A stretch of 64,000 bases of DNA, taken from assembly GCF_035599575.1 (NCBI RefSeq), contig NZ_CP141179.1:1736001-1800000 (forward strand). The letters are read 5' to 3'. The notes below the pieces were generated by a model, which saw only the letters and a list, made by a program, of their open reading frames with translations, was not told where the DNA came from and did no database searches. The position numbers and the translations under genes are program-made. Shown one piece after another: positions 55,272 to 64,000 of this stretch (position 1 is the first letter of the stretch; every line of letters begins with the position of its first letter). The DNA is from Roseovarius sp. Pro17. GTDB lineage: Bacteria; Pseudomonadota; Alphaproteobacteria; Rhodobacterales; Rhodobacteraceae.

Positions 55272-56522
55272 ATGACCTACCACCCCAAATCGGACTTTCT
55301 CAACGTGATGATCCAGCGCGGCTATCTGGCCGATTGCACCGACATGCAGGGGCTGGACGAGCGCCTTATGGCGGGCGTCGTCCCTACCTATATCGGATAT
55401 GACGCGACCGCGAAATCGCTGCATATCGGGCATTTGCTGAACATCATGATGCTGCGCTGGCTGCAAAAGTCCGGGCACAAGCCGATCACGTTGATGGGCG
55501 GTGGCACGACCAAGGTAGGTGATCCCAGCTTTCGCGCGGATGAACGGCCCTTGCTGACGCCTGAGGTGATCGACGAGAACATCAGCGGCATGCAGCAAGT
55601 GTTCGCGCGCTATCTATCGTATGGCGACGGCGCGACGGACGCGATGATGGTCAACAACGCCGAATGGCTGGATGGGCTGAACTACCTCGATTTCCTGCGC
55701 GACATCGGACGGCATTTCTCAGTCAACCGGATGTTGTCGTTTGAATCGGTCAAGTCGCGGCTGGATCGTGAACAATCGCTGAGCTTTCTCGAATTCAACT
55801 ATATGATCCTTCAAGCCTATGATTTCATGGAACTTAACCGCCGCTATGGCTGCGCCCTGCAAATGGGTGGATCAGATCAGTGGGGCAATATCGTCAACGG
55901 TATCGACCTGACGCGTCGGGTGATCGACGGGCAGGTTTTCGGTCTGACCTCGCCGCTTTTGACCACGTCGGACGGGCGCAAAATGGGTAAATCCGCCGAT
56001 GGCGCGATCTGGTTGAACGGCGAAATGTGCAGCCCCTACACATTCTGGCAGTTTTGGCGCAACACCACCGACGCCGATACCGGGAAGTTCCTCAAACTCT
56101 ATACCGAGCTGCCGCTCGACGAATGCGAGCGTTTAGGTGCGTTAGGAGGGTCCGACATAAACGAAGCCAAAGTGATTTTAGCCAATGAAGTCACAAGCCT
56201 ACTGCACGGCGTTGATGCAGCAAAAGCCGCCGAGGCGACTGCGCGTGAAGTGTTCGAAAAAGGGGGCGTTGGGGACGACCTGCCGACATTGGTGCTGGAG
56301 CCGGGCGAGGTCGCGGGCGGTGTATCAATCGTGCAGCTAATCGTGCGCGCAGGTTTGGCGAAATCGGGCAAGGATGCCAAGCGGCTGATCGCTGAGAACG
56401 GCGCGCGCATGAATGACGCACCGCTAGAGGATGCGGGGCTGATGATAGACGCCGTTGCATTGGCGCAGCCGATCAAGCTAAGTGCAGGCAAGAAGCGTCA
56501 CGCGCTGGTAAAGCTGGGCTAA
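55272..56522 (+). CDS. tyrS: tyrosine--tRNA ligase
   Basis: A 416-residue class I aminoacyl-tRNA synthetase. HIGH motif HIGHLL in the [16 protein letters not shown] region (about 43-58); KMSKS motif as KMGKS in [15 protein letters not shown]; tyrosine pocket in [11 protein letters not shown]. The C-terminal S4 RNA-binding domain is visible in [20 protein letters not shown]. Start at ATG 55272 gives the usual length. Essential gene, divergent from anmK. Confidence 0.97.
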   Translation: MTYHPKSDFLNVMIQRGYLADCTDMQGLDERLMAGVVPTYIGYDATAKSLHIGHLLNIMMLRWLQKSGHKPITLMGGGTTKVGDPSFRADERPLLTPEVIDENISGMQQVFARYLSYGDGATDAMMVNNAEWLDGLNYLDFLRDIGRHFSVNRMLSFESVKSRLDREQSLSFLEFNYMILQAYDFMELNRRYGCALQMGGSDQWGNIVNGIDLTRRVIDGQVFGLTSPLLTTSDGRKMGKSADGAIWLNGEMCSPYTFWQFWRNTTDADTGKFLKLYTELPLDECERLGALGGSDINEAKVILANEVTSLLHGVDAAKAAEATAREVFEKGGVGDDLPTLVLEPGEVAGGVSIVQLIVRAGLAKSGKDAKRLIAENGARMNDAPLEDAGLMIDAVALAQPIKLSAGKKRHALVKLG

Positions 56523-56590
56523 AGGATCAATCGGTCGCGCGTACGGAATTCTGCCGATCCTGATTGCTTACAGTTAGATGGCATACGATC

Positions 56591-57703
56591 TTAACGTGCG
56601 GCCAGCGCATCTTCCAGAACCGAGATGACAGCCTTTTTGGGCACATCCGACGTGACGAACGCCTCGCCAATTCCGCGCGCGAGGACGAAATGCATCTGGC
56701 CTTCCTGCACCTTCTTGTCCTGTTCCATAAGCGTCAGTAGACCATTTGAATCGGGCAACTCACCTTTGATATCAGATAGATCAACCTTCATCTTCATGTC
56801 GCGCAGATGGGCACGCACGCGGCTGGGGGTTTCCTGTGCGCATAGGCCAAGACGAGCCGACAACTCAAACGCCAGCGCGCAGCCAATGGCGACGCCCTCG
56901 CCGTGTAGCAGACGGTCGGAGTAGCCAGTCGCCGCCTCAAGCGCGTGACAAAAGGTGTGGCCAAGGTTCAGTAGCGCGCGGTCGCCCTGCTCGGTTTCGT
57001 CGCGTGCGACGATTTCGGCTTTCATCTGGACCGACCTTGCAACCGCATGGATGCGTGCGGGCATGTTGCCTGCGGCCATGGCGGGCGCGTTGCCCTCCAG
57101 CCAGTCGAAGAAGGTAGCGTCGCCAAGCAGGCCGTATTTTACAACTTCGCCGTAACCCGCCAGAAAATCGCGGCTTTTCAGGGTCGCCAGCACATCAGTA
57201 TCGGCCAACACGAGGCTGGGTTGGTGAAAGGCGCCGATCAGATTCTTGCCCTTGACCGAATTGATGCCCGTCTTACCCCCAACCGAACTGTCGACCTGCG
57301 CCAGAAGGCTGGTGGGCACCTGAACAAAGCGCACACCGCGCCGCAGAATTGCCGCTGCGAAGCCGACAAGATCGCCAACGACACCTCCGCCCAGGGCAAT
57401 AACAATATCGCCGCGCTCGACCTGTGCCTCTAGCAGCCATTCGGTCGTGCGCTCCAGTTGGGCCCAGCACTTCGTTGCCTCGCCGGGCGGCAGCGCCAAG
57501 GATGTCATGTCGATCCCGCTAGAGGTCAGACCAGCGCGCAGGCCCTCCAGATGCAGCTCGCCGACGGCCTCGTCGGTGACGACGACGACCCGCTTGCGGC
57601 GCAAGAGTGGCGCGATCAGCGCGCCGGAGCGTGCCAGCAGACCTGGGCCGACATGCACGTCGTAGGCACGCGTACCAAGGGGGACATGGATGATATCGCT
57701 CAT
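56591..57703 (-). CDS. aroB: 3-dehydroquinate synthase
   Basis: A 370-residue NAD+- and metal-dependent enzyme, second step of the shikimate pathway (DAHP to 3-dehydroquinate). It shows ALGGGVVGDLVGFAAA, PTSLLAQVDSSVGGKTGIN, the metal-binding EVVKYGLL (Glu), and LNLGHTFCHALE (His) with HGEGVAIG. Start at 57703 overlaps the aroK stop by 4 bp (ATGA). The longer frame into aroK is antisense or out of frame. Operon aroK-aroB as in most proteobacteria. Confidence 0.96.
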   Translation of the reverse strand: MSDIIHVPLGTRAYDVHVGPGLLARSGALIAPLLRRKRVVVVTDEAVGELHLEGLRAGLTSSGIDMTSLALPPGEATKCWAQLERTTEWLLEAQVERGDIVIALGGGVVGDLVGFAAAILRRGVRFVQVPTSLLAQVDSSVGGKTGINSVKGKNLIGAFHQPSLVLADTDVLATLKSRDFLAGYGEVVKYGLLGDATFFDWLEGNAPAMAAGNMPARIHAVARSVQMKAEIVARDETEQGDRALLNLGHTFCHALEAATGYSDRLLHGEGVAIGCALAFELSARLGLCAQETPSRVRAHLRDMKMKVDLSDIKGELPDSNGLLTLMEQDKKVQEGQMHFVLARGIGEAFVTSDVPKKAVISVLEDALAAR

Positions 57704-58278
57704 GCTGTTTCCAATATGCCGGGCCGCGCGGCGAGCGCCTCGATCACGCGGGTTGTCATTATGTCGATCGTAAAGCCTGCACAGGAGACTACCTCGATAT
57801 CCGCCTGCGCATAGATCGGCGTGCGCGCCTCGTAGAGTGCGCGCAGGGTGGCGTGAGGGTTGGGCGTGCGCAGCAACGGGCGCGTGTCCTTGTTCTTGAC
57901 CCGGCTCCAGAGCAGATGCAGATCGGCGTTTAGCCAAACCGACACGCCCTTGGCCGAAATAAGCGCGCGGTTGCGCGGCTGCAGGAACGCGCCGCCGCCG
58001 GTGGATAATATGCTGCATCCGTCGGACAACAGGCGGTCGATCACCTCTGTCTCGCGGCTGCGAAAAAACGCCTCACCGTCACGGTCAAAAATCTCGGCGA
58101 TGCTCATGGCGGCTGCAGTTTCGATTTCTGCATCCGAATCGAGGAATGGCACGCCCAGACGGGTGGCCAGTGCCTTGCCGATCGCTGTTTTGCCGGCGCC
58201 CATCATGCCCACCAGCACCACAGTCCTTCTCAAGGTTGCTGCCGCCTTTTCGGCCACACTCGGCACTCCCCCGCCCAT
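57700..58278 (-). CDS. aroK: shikimate kinase
   Basis: A 192-residue P-loop kinase that phosphorylates shikimate at O3. Walker A is LVGMMGAGKTAIGKAL (22-37); the shikimate-binding Asp is in FLDSDAEIE, Arg in FFRSRETEV, and the Gly-rich STGGGAFL follows; the lid has a Arg in KNKDTRPLL. Start MGGGVPSV at 58278 is chosen by homology length; the ribosome binding site is weak. First gene of aroKB. Confidence 0.95.
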   Translation of the reverse strand: MGGGVPSVAEKAAATLRRTVVLVGMMGAGKTAIGKALATRLGVPFLDSDAEIETAAAMSIAEIFDRDGEAFFRSRETEVIDRLLSDGCSILSTGGGAFLQPRNRALISAKGVSVWLNADLHLLWSRVKNKDTRPLLRTPNPHATLRALYEARTPIYAQADIEVVSCAGFTIDIMTTRVIEALAARPGILETA

Positions 58279-58368
58279 AAATTGTATCCGGCCATTGAAT
58301 GACGTGATATTGGGCGAAAGGCCAGTTATAAGTTGGGCAAAACGGATCAAACCGCAGGCAGGCATATA

Positions 58369-58518
58369 GTGTTCAGACTCATCAAGTGGTTGTTTTACCT
58401 CGCCATCCTCGGCTTTGTTGGGCTGGTGGGTTATGCCTATCTGGGCCCATTCTTTGGCGCGGACTTCACACCCCCGGCAAGCGAGATTCGTCAGGACATC
58501 CTGTTAGATGCGCAGTAA
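58369..58518 (+). CDS. small single-pass membrane protein (49 aa)
   Basis: A 49-residue protein from GTG 58369 with GGCAGG upstream: VFRLIKWLFYLAILGFVGLV, then GYAYLGPFFGADFTPPASEI. One membrane helix and a short, acidic periplasmic or cytosolic tail. It overlaps the next gene by 11 bp. Such a gene directly upstream of the xerD operon is common in Rhodobacterales. An alternative upstream ATG (58333) would add 12 residues. Function unknown. Confidence 0.72.
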   Translation: MFRLIKWLFYLAILGFVGLVGYAYLGPFFGADFTPPASEIRQDILLDAQ

Positions 58519-60049
58519 CGCAGCCTTGGCGCTCGCGCTACTGACGCTAATGCCTGCACCGCTGACGGCGCAGGAGGGCCTCGCGCGCCCTCTTTCGGCC
58601 ATCGACTGGCTGGATCAGGGAACAGGCGACGTGCTGTTCTCGCCCGCCCCGCCGTCCATTAGTGAGCCGCCCGTCGCTGGCCGGGTCAGTATTCCCAATG
58701 TCGACGTAACGCCGCTGGCCGCAGCGACAAGCGGGGCGGTTGGCCTCTTGCCGCCGTCGGTCACTGGCTTGCCGCCTGACCTTTGGGCGAAAAGTGACGC
58801 GGGCAAACTGGTCAGGCTATGGCGCGGGGCACGTCAGCAACCTTCGCCAGCGATTGCCGCGCTTTATCATACACTTCTGCTGGCCGAGGCTGAACCGCCT
58901 CATGGTGCGCCGGACGCCTATCTGCGCACTCGGGTTCAGATGTTGCGCCGCTTTGGCGCGGTTGAGCCAGCGCTGGAGCTGCTGGCGCGTGCGGGGCCCG
59001 AAACGCCCGCACTCTTTGCCAGCTGGTTTGATCTGGCCCTGCTGGCGGGCGCCGAAACCGAGGCCTGCACCGCCTTGCGGGACGCGCCGGGGTTGATGGC
59101 AAATGACGCGGCACAAATCTATTGCACCGCCCTGACTGGCGATTGGCGCACCGCCGCGCTGCTTTATGATACCGGCACGGCGCTGGGGACAATCAAAGGC
59201 ACCGAGGGCGCGCTGCTGGGGCAATTCCTCGACTCCGAGCTGGCCGAGGCGGCTGCCCTGCCGCCGCCTAGCGCTGAACCCACACCGCTTGAGTTTCGCC
59301 TGTTCGAGGCCATCGGCTCGCCGCTGCCGACACGCAGTCTGCCGCTGGCGTTCGCCATGGCCGACCTCCGCAGCACTGCCGGCTGGAAGGCCGAGATTGA
59401 GGCAGCCGAGCGTCTGACCCGCGCTGGAGCACTGGCGCCCAACCGCCTGATGGGCCTCTACACACGCCAGCGGCCTTCGGCGTCGGGCGGAGTGTGGGAT
59501 CGGGTCGCCGCCGTCCAAGATCTCGAGGCAGCGCTGGACGCAAGCAATCTGGGTGGGACCGGCGTCGCGCTGAATGTCGCCTGGCAGCAGATGCGCGACG
59601 AAGGGCTGGAAGTCCCGTTCGCCCAGCTATTCGCCGAAAAACTGCAAGCCGCCGGTGTGCCGCCCCGCCAGCGTGATCTTGCATTCAGCATGGCCCTTCT
59701 GACCCCAGCTTACGAGGCCGCAGCCGACAAGGCCCCCGACGGGCGAAACGCGCGGTTTCTGGCTAGTCTGGCACAGGGCCGCCCAAATGCCGCACTGGCG
59801 AACGGCCCAATCGAGAGCATCATCGCCAGCGCCTTCACGACCCCCCCCGAGGCGGCGCCAGAGCACGCCTATCTGATCGACCAGGGCAAACTGGGCGAGG
59901 CGATCCTGTCGGCCGCATTGCAATTCGACCGCGCGGACGGCGATCCGGGCGAGATGGCCAGCGCCCTTGGCACGATGCGCGCCGTCGGGCTGGAGGACAG
60001 CGCGCGCCGCGCCGCACTTCAGACGCTAGTCCTGGGGGATGGCGCGTGA
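58508..60049 (+). CDS. exported protein of unknown function (513 aa)
   Basis: A 513-residue protein with a signal peptide (MRSNAALALALLTLMPAPLTA|QE). The rest is Ala/Leu-rich and helical, with segments such as LYHTLLLAEAEPP, RTRVQMLRRFGAVEPALELL and AIGSPLPTRSLPLAFAMADL, suggesting repeat-like helical hairpins (TPR-like) in the periplasm. No catalytic motif. It overlaps the small membrane protein gene (11 bp) and xerD (4 bp), so the three are one operon. I do not recognise a named family. Confidence 0.8.
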   Translation: MRSNAALALALLTLMPAPLTAQEGLARPLSAIDWLDQGTGDVLFSPAPPSISEPPVAGRVSIPNVDVTPLAAATSGAVGLLPPSVTGLPPDLWAKSDAGKLVRLWRGARQQPSPAIAALYHTLLLAEAEPPHGAPDAYLRTRVQMLRRFGAVEPALELLARAGPETPALFASWFDLALLAGAETEACTALRDAPGLMANDAAQIYCTALTGDWRTAALLYDTGTALGTIKGTEGALLGQFLDSELAEAAALPPPSAEPTPLEFRLFEAIGSPLPTRSLPLAFAMADLRSTAGWKAEIEAAERLTRAGALAPNRLMGLYTRQRPSASGGVWDRVAAVQDLEAALDASNLGGTGVALNVAWQQMRDEGLEVPFAQLFAEKLQAAGVPPRQRDLAFSMALLTPAYEAAADKAPDGRNARFLASLAQGRPNAALANGPIESIIASAFTTPPEAAPEHAYLIDQGKLGEAILSAALQFDRADGDPGEMASALGTMRAVGLEDSARRAALQTLVLGDGA

Positions 60050-61017
60050 GCAGCGCCGCGCAGTGGTGCGCGACTTTCCTTGAGGCGCAGGCCGCCGAAC
60101 AGGGTGCCGCACGCAACACGCTCGAGGCTTATGCGCGCGATCTGACCGATTTCACCGGCTGGCTGACGCGCAAGGCCCTCGCGCCCGATACCGCACAACA
60201 GACCGATATCGAACGTTACCTCATTGACCTTGAGGCGGAAGGGCTGGCCAAATCCACCCGGGCGCGGCGACTGTCAGCGATCAAGCAACTCTATCGCTTT
60301 GCCTTTGAGGACCGCTTGCGCGCCGACAATCCCGCGATGCAGATCAAGGGGCCGGGCCGCGATGCGCGCCTGCCCAAGACGCTGAGCGAGGAAGAGGTCG
60401 ACCGCCTGCTGGCCGCCGCCCGCGATGTGGGGCGCAATGCGCGCGATCGTTGCCGCAACACCTGCCTGATGGAGCTGCTCTACGCCACCGGGATGCGGGT
60501 AAGCGAGCTGGTGTCCCTGCCCGTCGCCGCAGCGCGCGGCAATCCGCAGATGCTGTTGATCAGCGGCAAGGGTGGCAAAGAGCGGATGGTGCCCCTCTCG
60601 CCCCCCGCGCGCGCGGCGTTGCAGGACTGGCTGGCGATGGTCGAGGTCCAAGGCGAGGCGGATCGGGTCAAGGGGACCGCGCCATCGCCCTACCTGTTCG
60701 CGTCGTCGGGCAAATCCGGGCACCTGACACGCCACCGATTTTACGTGCTGATCAAGGAACTGGCCGTTCATGGCGGTGTCAGCCCTGACAAGGTCACACC
60801 GCACACGCTGCGCCATGCCTTTGCGACGCATCTGCTGGCCAATGGCGCCGATCTTATGGCGATTCAGGCGCTGCTGGGTCATGCAGACGTGGCCACGACC
60901 GAGATTTATACCCACGTCCTCGACGCCCGCCTGCAAGCGCTGGTGATGGACCATCATCCCCTGTCGGACAGCGCCAAGGCCAAATCTGGCGACGCCAGCC
61001 CCTCGAGCGACAAATAA
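60046..61017 (+). CDS. xerD: site-specific tyrosine recombinase XerD
   Basis: A 323-residue recombinase that with XerC resolves chromosome dimers at dif. Catalytic residues are all visible: Arg151 in TGMRVSELVSL, Lys175 in SGKGGKER, His253 and Arg256 in PHTLRHAFATHLL, His279 in LLGHADVATT and Tyr288 in EIYTHV. The N-terminal SAM-like core-binding domain covers about 5-90. GTG start overlaps the preceding stop by 4 bp. Core housekeeping gene, not an integrase of a mobile element. Confidence 0.95.
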   Translation: MSSAAQWCATFLEAQAAEQGAARNTLEAYARDLTDFTGWLTRKALAPDTAQQTDIERYLIDLEAEGLAKSTRARRLSAIKQLYRFAFEDRLRADNPAMQIKGPGRDARLPKTLSEEEVDRLLAAARDVGRNARDRCRNTCLMELLYATGMRVSELVSLPVAAARGNPQMLLISGKGGKERMVPLSPPARAALQDWLAMVEVQGEADRVKGTAPSPYLFASSGKSGHLTRHRFYVLIKELAVHGGVSPDKVTPHTLRHAFATHLLANGADLMAIQALLGHADVATTEIYTHVLDARLQALVMDHHPLSDSAKAKSGDASPSSDK

Positions 61018-61144
61018 CGGGCAGCAAGCGCTGTATCGGTAGCCCAGAGCAGCCGCACATCGCGGCCCGTGCGGTGGCATGATCCCTTGATCGCAGACGC
61101 CGCGCAGCCCATAACCCCCGTGGCAAAAGAGGACACCAGCCCAA

Positions 61145-62452
61145 ATGGACGCGATCAGCCTGACTTTCGACGCCGCCTTCTGGATGACCGTGCTTGCGAT
61201 TCTGGGGCTTCTGGTTTTGTCGGGCCTGTTTTCCGGCAGCGAGACCGCGCTGACAGCCGCCTCGCGCGGCAAATTGCGCGCGCGCGCCGACAAGGGCGAC
61301 ACCGGGGCCGAGCGTGCCCTTATCATCACCGAAGATAACGAGCGGCTGATCGGGTCAGTCCTACTGGGCAACAACCTCGTCAACATCCTCGCAACGTCAC
61401 TCGCCACCGCGCTCTTTACGCGCCTCTTCGGCGAATCGGGCGTGGCGCTGGCGACGCTGGTAATGACAATCCTCGTGCTGGTCTTTGCCGAGGTGCTGCC
61501 CAAAACCTATGCCATCACCAATGCCGAGGTCGCAGCCGCCCGCGCCGCGCCGATCATCACCATCGTTATCCGCCTCTTTTCACCCGTGGTGTCCGCGGTG
61601 CGGGTTTTCGTGCGGCTCATCCTACGGCTCTTTGGGGTCAAGACCGACCCCGACGGCCAGATCCTCGCCGTTCGCGAAGAGATCGCAGGCGCGCTATACC
61701 TCGGCCATTCCGAGGGCGTCGTCGAAAAGGAGGACCGCGACCGCATCCTGGGCGCGTTGGATCTGGGTGAGCGTGCGGTCGAGGAAATCATGCGCCACCG
61801 CAGTGAGATCGAGATGATCGATGCGAGGCTTGAGCCGGTTGCGATCCTCGATCAGTGCCTGAAATCGCCCCATACCCGCCTGCCCGTCTATCAGGATGAT
61901 CCCGACAACATCATCGGCATCGTTCACTCCAAGGACCTCCTGCGCGCCATGCATAAACTGGCTCTTGGCGAGGGCGGCAACGCGACCGCGTGGCGCAGTT
62001 TCGACATCACATCAGTGGTTATGAAGCCCTATTTCGTGCCCGAAACCACCACGCTTGATGACCAGATGCGCCAGTTCCTGCGGATGCGCACGCATTTCGC
62101 GCTGGTGGTAGACGAATACGGCTCGCTTCAGGGTCTCATCACGCTCGAAGATATCCTGGAGGAGATCGTCGGCGAGATCACGGATGAATTCGACACCGAT
62201 TCCGAGCACCCCATCAAGCGCAGCGACGACAACCAGTACCTCGTCGACGGCGCCATGACGATCCGCGACCTGAATCGCGCGACCGACTGGTCGCTGCCCG
62301 ATGACGCCGCCAACACCATCGCCGGACTGGTCATCCACGAGGCGCAGATGATCCCCAAGGTCAATCAGGTGTTCAACTTCCACGGCTTCAGGTTCGAGGT
62401 GCTGGCGCGCAAGGCAAATAGGATCACGCGGCTGAAAATTGGGAAGCTGTGA
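61145..62452 (+). CDS. CorC/HlyC-family (DUF21-CBS) transporter
   Basis: A 435-residue CNNM-type membrane protein. DUF21 domain with four helices (about 8-190; FSGSETALTAASRGKLRARA and LGNNLVNILATSLATALF), two CBS domains (about 205-345; HTRLPVYQDDPDNIIGIVHS and FALVVDEYGSLQGLITLED), and a C-terminal CorC_HlyC domain (VDGAMTIRDLNRA). Related proteins export Mg2+ or Co2+ or act in magnesium balance. No partner gene. Confidence 0.92.
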   Translation: MDAISLTFDAAFWMTVLAILGLLVLSGLFSGSETALTAASRGKLRARADKGDTGAERALIITEDNERLIGSVLLGNNLVNILATSLATALFTRLFGESGVALATLVMTILVLVFAEVLPKTYAITNAEVAAARAAPIITIVIRLFSPVVSAVRVFVRLILRLFGVKTDPDGQILAVREEIAGALYLGHSEGVVEKEDRDRILGALDLGERAVEEIMRHRSEIEMIDARLEPVAILDQCLKSPHTRLPVYQDDPDNIIGIVHSKDLLRAMHKLALGEGGNATAWRSFDITSVVMKPYFVPETTTLDDQMRQFLRMRTHFALVVDEYGSLQGLITLEDILEEIVGEITDEFDTDSEHPIKRSDDNQYLVDGAMTIRDLNRATDWSLPDDAANTIAGLVIHEAQMIPKVNQVFNFHGFRFEVLARKANRITRLKIGKL

Positions 62453-62465
62453 GGCTGGGCGCGCG

Positions 62466-63959
62466 CTAACCCACGACCGCGTTTATCAGCACAAAGATCG
62501 CGCCCGACAAAGTGGCCGCTGCAGGCACGGTGATGATCCAAGCCGCAATGATGGTCATGAAATGCGAGCGCCGCACCAACTTGCGGTGCCGCCGCTCCTG
62601 AGGGGCAAAGGTGGTCCTGTCCGGCATATCCAGCTGCGCCTTGCGAATGCGCCGCTTGGTATCCCATTCGCGGAAGAATCCGACGCCGAAAACTCCGCCA
62701 ACAGCAATGTGGGTCGAACTGACGGGCAAGCCCAGCCAGCTGGCCACGATGACAGTGATCGCTGCCGATAGCGCGACACAATAGGCCCGCATCGGGTTCA
62801 GCTTGGTAATTTGGCCGCCGACCATGCGGATCAGCTTGGGCCCAAAAAGGAACAGGCCAAAGGAAATACCAAACGCACCGATTACCATCACCCAGAACGG
62901 CAGGCTGACCGCGTCCGTGAAGCTGCCCGATTGCGATGCCTGCACAATAGCGGCGAGCGGCCCCACCGCATTGGCCACATCATTGGCACCATGTGCAAAG
63001 CTGAGCAGGGCCGCAGATATGACCAGTGGAATACCGAACAGCACCTTGAGCGATTTGTTCCGATTCTCCAGCCCGCGCGACTGGCGGCGGATCAGCGGGA
63101 TCATCGCCAGCCAGACCGCGATACCCAGCGCCGCGCCGATGGCCAGCGCGAGCGGCAGGTCGACGTCTATGAGGTGTTTCAGCCCCTTCAGCGCCAGATA
63201 GGCCGCAAAGGCACCGGCCATGATTCCGACCAGGATAGGCACCCAGATGCGCGCTGCTGCGATCTTGTCCTCTCGGTAGATGATGCGCGATTTGATCAGC
63301 CATAGGAAACCCGCCGCGACCGCGCCGCCCAGTATTGGCGAGATGACCCAGCTGGCTGCAATCGCGCCCATGGTCGGCCAGTTGACCGCGGCAAATCCGG
63401 CGGCGGCGATGCCCGCCCCCATAACGCCGCCCACGACCGAATGTGTGGTCGATACGGGCGCGCCGATCCATGTGGCTAGGTTGACCCACAGCGCCGCCGA
63501 CAGCAGAGCCGCCATCATCGCCCAGATAAAGACCGACGCGGTCCCCATGCTTTCGGGCGCGATGATGCCCTTGGCGATGGTCGACACCACATCGCCGCCG
63601 GCGAGAAGTGCGCCCGCACTCTCGAAGATGGCTGCAATCGCGATGGCGCCGCCCATGGTCAGCGCATTTGCACCAACGGCTGGCCCCATGTTGTTGGCCA
63701 CATCGTTGGCGCCGATATTCAACGCCATGTACGCCCCCAGGCAGGTCGCAATGACAACGATCATCGCATTGCTGCTATGCCCGAAAAACAGCATCGCAGC
63801 GATACCTGCCAGTAAAACGAACACCAGCCCGATGCCCGGCCCGACCATTGGACGTGCCACATAAGCCGTCGCCAGTTCGAGTTTGGAGTAGCGCGCCAGA
63901 TCGCGGTCCAGCGTATCAAGGTGGCGCGGATCGCCCTGCCCGTCGGTCATGTTAATCAT
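62466..63959 (-). CDS. inorganic phosphate transporter (PiT family)
   Basis: A 497-residue PiT-type phosphate permease. Two inverted half-repeats carry the family signature: NIGANDVANNMGPAVGANAL (about 82-101) and SFAHGANDVANAVGPLAAIV. About ten membrane helices and a cytosolic middle loop. It imports metal-phosphate or Na+/H+-coupled phosphate at low affinity. ATG 63959 (MINMTDGQG) or 63950 is possible. No PhoU-like gene follows on its downstream side. Confidence 0.94.
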   Translation of the reverse strand: MINMTDGQGDPRHLDTLDRDLARYSKLELATAYVARPMVGPGIGLVFVLLAGIAAMLFFGHSSNAMIVVIATCLGAYMALNIGANDVANNMGPAVGANALTMGGAIAIAAIFESAGALLAGGDVVSTIAKGIIAPESMGTASVFIWAMMAALLSAALWVNLATWIGAPVSTTHSVVGGVMGAGIAAAGFAAVNWPTMGAIAASWVISPILGGAVAAGFLWLIKSRIIYREDKIAAARIWVPILVGIMAGAFAAYLALKGLKHLIDVDLPLALAIGAALGIAVWLAMIPLIRRQSRGLENRNKSLKVLFGIPLVISAALLSFAHGANDVANAVGPLAAIVQASQSGSFTDAVSLPFWVMVIGAFGISFGLFLFGPKLIRMVGGQITKLNPMRAYCVALSAAITVIVASWLGLPVSSTHIAVGGVFGVGFFREWDTKRRIRKAQLDMPDRTTFAPQERRHRKLVRRSHFMTIIAAWIITVPAAATLSGAIFVLINAVVG

Positions 63960-64000
63960 CCCCCTAGTTGGGTGGGACGACTAGCGCCGCAAGGGCTACC

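Noticed and set aside
60274..61503. A 409-codon minus-strand frame over xerD and the start of the CBS transporter gene
   Set aside because: It spans two good genes on the opposite strand and shows no motif.

Overview
The window looks like a chromosomal stretch of a marine alphaproteobacterium of the order Rhodobacterales (Roseobacter group). The reasons are a GC-rich, densely packed gene layout with many 4-bp ATGA overlaps, a circularly permuted two-piece tmRNA gene with the alphaproteobacterial-style tag ANDNRAPVALAA, SspB of the alpha type, a Mur/Fur-type regulator, a DksA lacking most zinc-finger cysteines, and the DUF4169 and ribbon-helix-helix small-gene pair behind fumC. No tRNA, rRNA, CRISPR array or intact prophage was seen.

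Layout. 1-6.5 kb: a partial hypothetical gene, a fasciclin protein, the ppx-rlmE pair, and a one-carbon unit (small 'virulence factor' family protein, methylenetetrahydrofolate reductase, methyltetrahydrofolate:corrinoid methyltransferase). 6.7-10.6 kb: a CHAP lipoprotein, a membrane protein with a degenerate GGDEF domain, and gdhA. 11.4-14.1 kb: a C45-type acylase, a PHB-depolymerase-like esterase and a CopG-like protein. 14.2-18.0 kb: a probable polyamine or amine catabolic locus (XRE-cupin regulator, class III aminotransferase, ProC-like reductase, acetylpolyamine amidohydrolase). 18-28 kb: cobO, ssrA (tmRNA), chrBA, sspB, fumC with small genes, a GNAT protein, selO, and a cation/proton antiporter. 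27.9-28.7 kb: a frame-broken membrane-protein remnant and an orphan terminator. 28.7-36.8 kb: a DEAD-box helicase, a PLP gamma-synthase family enzyme, mur, an FAD monooxygenase, dksA, and moxR with a CoxE-like VWA gene.

36.8-46.5 kb reads as accessory DNA. By eye it is less GC-rich than its surroundings. It holds a signalling locus in which a Tat-exported solute-binding protein without any transporter genes lies between two histidine kinases and two response regulators. Next to it is a graveyard of IS3-type and tyrosine-recombinase fragments, followed by DoxX, a small lipoprotein and an L,D-transpeptidase. The signalling locus is the best candidate for an undescribed system: a binding-protein-dependent phosphorelay resembling TorT-TorS in architecture.

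46.6-64 kb returns to mostly core genes: a YihY-type membrane protein, rsgA, a palindromic repeat, an SH3 lipoprotein, a secreted protein with a VTT-like membrane protein, a COG3904 ClpP-like protein paired with a coiled-coil membrane protein, an Asp/Glu racemase family enzyme with anmK, tyrS, aroKB, a small membrane protein followed by a 513-residue exported protein and xerD, a CBS/CorC transporter, and a PiT phosphate transporter. All functions are assigned by reading motifs; no database search was possible.
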